The translations under genes and the position numbers were made by a program. The notes beneath the pieces were generated by a model. The model did no database searches and was not told the origin of the DNA. It saw nothing but the letters and a program-made list of their open reading frames with translations. A DNA stretch of 64,000 nucleotides from Limnohabitans sp. INBF002. Its GTDB lineage: Bacteria > Pseudomonadota > Gammaproteobacteria > Burkholderiales > Burkholderiaceae_C. Positions 62,134-64,000 of the stretch are shown one piece after another; position 1 is the first letter of the stretch, and every line of letters starts with the position of its first letter. Location of the stretch: assembly GCF_027924905.1 (NCBI RefSeq), contig NZ_AP027055.1, positions 1,984,001 through 2,048,000 of the forward strand, in the 5' to 3' direction.

Positions 62134-63582
62134 ATGACAAACCAACTCGACAAAAAATCCCAAGCGTGGTCCGCCCTGTTTTCTGAACCCATGAGCGAGT
62201 TGGTCAAGCGCTACACAGCCAGCGTGTTCTTTGACAAACGCTTGTGGCAAGCCGACATCACGGGCAGCTTGGCCCACGCGGAGATGCTGGGCCACCAAGG
62301 CATCATCGGCAAAGACGACCACGCCGCCATCCAAAAAGGCATGGCGCAAATTTGGTCTGAAATTGAATCTGGCCAGTTCGAGTGGAAGCTCGACCTGGAA
62401 GACGTGCACCTGAACATCGAAGCCCGCCTCACCCAATTGGTGGGCGATGCTGGCAAACGCCTGCACACCGGCCGCAGCCGCAACGACCAAGTGGCCACCG
62501 ACGTGCGCCTGTGGTTGCGCAGCGAGATGGACCTCATCATCGATCTGTTGGTCGATTTGCAAAAGTCGCTCGTGGAAGTGGCCGAGAAGAATGTGGAAGT
62601 CATCTTGCCCGGCTTCACCCACTTGCAAGTGGCCCAGCCCGTGAGCTTTGCCCACCACCTGTTGGCCTATGTGGAAATGTTTGCACGTGACGCTGAGCGC
62701 ATGAGCGACGTGCGACGTCGCACCAACCGCCTCCCTTTGGGCAGCGCCGCTTTGGCTGGCACCACCTACCCGCTGGACCGCGAGCGCGTGGCCCGCACAC
62801 TGGGCATGGTCGACGAACACGGCAACGCACAAGTCTGTCAAAACAGCTTGGACGGCGTGAGCGATCGCGACTTCGCCATTGAGTTCACCGCCGCCGCTTC
62901 GCTGTGCATGGTGCACATCAGCCGCATGTCAGAAGAGTTGATTTTGTGGATGAGCCAAAACTTTGGCTTCATCAAAATTGCTGACCGCTTCACCACCGGC
63001 AGCTCCATCATGCCGCAGAAGAAAAACCCAGACGTGCCCGAACTCGCACGCGGCAAAACTGGCCGTGTGGTCGGCCATTTGATGGGCCTCATCACCTTGA
63101 TGAAAGGCCAGCCCCTGGCCTACAACAAAGACAACCAAGAAGACAAAGAGCCGTTGTTTGACACGGTGGACACACTCAAAGACACGCTGCGCATCTTCAG
63201 CGAAATGGTGGGCGGCCAAGTCAACCCAGCCACGGATCAAAAAGAAGGCGGCATCACCGTCAACGCCCAAGCCATGGAAGACGCCGCCAAAAAAGGCTTT
63301 GCCACCGCCACCGACTTGGCCGACTACTTGGTGAAAAAAGGCCAGCCCTTCCGCGATGCACACGAAACCGTGGCCCACGCCGTCAAGGCCGCCGCCAGCC
63401 ACAACTGCGATTTGTCTGAGTTGCCGCTTGAAGTGCTGCAAAGCTTTCACCCCGCCATCGAAAAAGACGTGTACGACTGCTTGAGCCTGCATGGCTCACT
63501 CAATGCCCGCAACACACTAGGCGGCACAGCCCCCGTGCAAGTGCGCGCGCAAATTGAGCGCCACCACAAACGCTTAGGCTGA
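62134..63582 (+). CDS. argH: Argininosuccinate lyase
   Basis: ArgH releases arginine and fumarate from argininosuccinate. The 482-aa protein of the fumarase/aspartase superfamily has [13 protein letters not shown], the signature [12 protein letters not shown] and catalytic His in [17 protein letters not shown] about 20 bp before the ATG may be part of its -10. It is divergent from hemC, and a DUF2127 gene follows in one base. Confidence 0.97.
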   Translation: MTNQLDKKSQAWSALFSEPMSELVKRYTASVFFDKRLWQADITGSLAHAEMLGHQGIIGKDDHAAIQKGMAQIWSEIESGQFEWKLDLEDVHLNIEARLTQLVGDAGKRLHTGRSRNDQVATDVRLWLRSEMDLIIDLLVDLQKSLVEVAEKNVEVILPGFTHLQVAQPVSFAHHLLAYVEMFARDAERMSDVRRRTNRLPLGSAALAGTTYPLDRERVARTLGMVDEHGNAQVCQNSLDGVSDRDFAIEFTAAASLCMVHISRMSEELILWMSQNFGFIKIADRFTTGSSIMPQKKNPDVPELARGKTGRVVGHLMGLITLMKGQPLAYNKDNQEDKEPLFDTVDTLKDTLRIFSEMVGGQVNPATDQKEGGITVNAQAMEDAAKKGFATATDLADYLVKKGQPFRDAHETVAHAVKAAASHNCDLSELPLEVLQSFHPAIEKDVYDCLSLHGSLNARNTLGGTAPVQVRAQIERHHKRLG

Positions 63583-63583
63583 C

Positions 63584-64000
63584 ATGTCCGACGTCAAAGA
63601 CCCGCGTAGCGCGCTCCAAGCCATCGCGATCTTTGAAGCGACCAAAGGCATGGCCGCTCTGGCCGGTTTGATTGGTGTGCTTGACTTGCTGCACCGCGAT
63701 GTCCGCGCTGTGGTCTTGACGCTGATTGGACGCTTTGGCCTAGACCCCGAGGCGCACTACCCGTCCCTGCTGCTGCATTACGCCGACTTGTTGCCAGACA
63801 CCGATGTCCACATGTTGGTCATGTTGGCCTCGGCCTACATTGCGTTGCGCTTCATTGAGGCCACGGGTCTTTGGCTGGGCAAGGCCTGGGGTGAATATTT
63901 GGGCGCACTCTCAGGCGGCATTTACATTCCGTTTGAGGTTATGCATTTGATCGACGAGCCCTCATGGATGAACGCTTTCATCGTGACATTGAATGCAGCC
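63584..64000 (+). CDS. DUF2127 family membrane protein, partial (runs off the right edge)
   Basis: ATG 63584 lies 1 bp after the argH stop and the frame stays open for 139 codons to the window end. The visible part has SALQAIAIFEATKGMAALAG, a pattern typical of DUF2127, and at least three hydrophobic segments (about 18-35, 80-98, 110-125; GLWLGKAWGEYLGALSGGIYIPFE, cited in part). The function of the family is unknown. Confidence 0.82.
   Translation, partial: MSDVKDPRSALQAIAIFEATKGMAALAGLIGVLDLLHRDVRAVVLTLIGRFGLDPEAHYPSLLLHYADLLPDTDVHMLVMLASAYIALRFIEATGLWLGKAWGEYLGALSGGIYIPFEVMHLIDEPSWMNAFIVTLNAA

Overview
The window looks like a chromosomal segment of a betaproteobacterium of the order Burkholderiales, most likely Comamonadaceae (Limnohabitans/Rhodoferax-like). 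The evidence is the gene order fabF-acpP-fabG-fabD-fabH-plsX-rpmF, lepA-lepB-rnc-era-recO-pdxJ-acpS-nagZ and hemC-hemD-hemX-hemY, together with a Bug-family (TctC-like) binding protein, DUF6172 and the general protein character. Genus assignment is inference. No rRNA, tRNA, CRISPR array, insertion sequence or prophage was seen.

Region 1 (1-14409) is a sulfur-oxidation island. On the minus strand lie soxC-soxD-soxY-soxZ-soxA-soxX-soxB (soxB runs off the left edge), preceded by a small cytochrome c, a SoxW-like thioredoxin and a SoxH-like metallohydrolase. Divergent from these, on the plus strand, are a YeeE/YedE thiosulfate transporter, soxE-soxF (flavocytochrome c sulfide dehydrogenase) and a periplasmic DsrE-like protein. 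The encoded route is a periplasmic Sox system with SoxCD, able to take thiosulfate to sulfate, plus sulfide oxidation and inner-membrane thiosulfate uptake. Next to it is a regulatory block: a 59-aa membrane protein and a MarR-like regulator facing each other between two inverted copies of the same operator/promoter module, a FixJ-type response regulator, a MASE1-like sensor kinase, and an ArsR/SoxR-type repressor with cysteine pairs and a lysine-rich tail.

Region 2 (14425-21460) is a tightly overlapping minus-strand operon, yqgE-ruvX-pyrR-pyrB-pyrC'-plsC, that reads into the sulfur regulators. PyrC' has lost the metal-binding HxH and is probably the non-catalytic partner of PyrB. A CPD photolyase, an unknown protein and rubredoxin follow.

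Region 3 (21512-33333) holds thiD, hemL, small conserved genes, a DEAD-box helicase, purH, fis-dusB, a DedA-like protein, a HigB/HigA toxin-antitoxin pair with its own operator, lysS, and a Bug-type solute-binding protein.

Region 4 (33371-49616) is housekeeping: nagZ-acpS-pdxJ-recO-era-rnc-lepB-lepA, a 458-bp intergenic region rich in signals (hairpin with U-tract before lepA, a DnaA-box-like cluster, palindromes), then mucD, a YgfX-like protein and the fatty-acid synthesis cluster to rpmF-yceD. The rpoE-rseA-rseB genes that commonly sit between fabF and mucD in relatives are absent.

Region 5 (49643-64000) holds maf, an RsmI-like methylase, a SppA-like protease, a Rieske protein, gph, rluC, a structured 560-bp leader followed by rne (991 aa with a long Arg/Gly/Glu-rich tail), hemY-hemX-hemD-hemC, argH and the start of a DUF2127 membrane protein.
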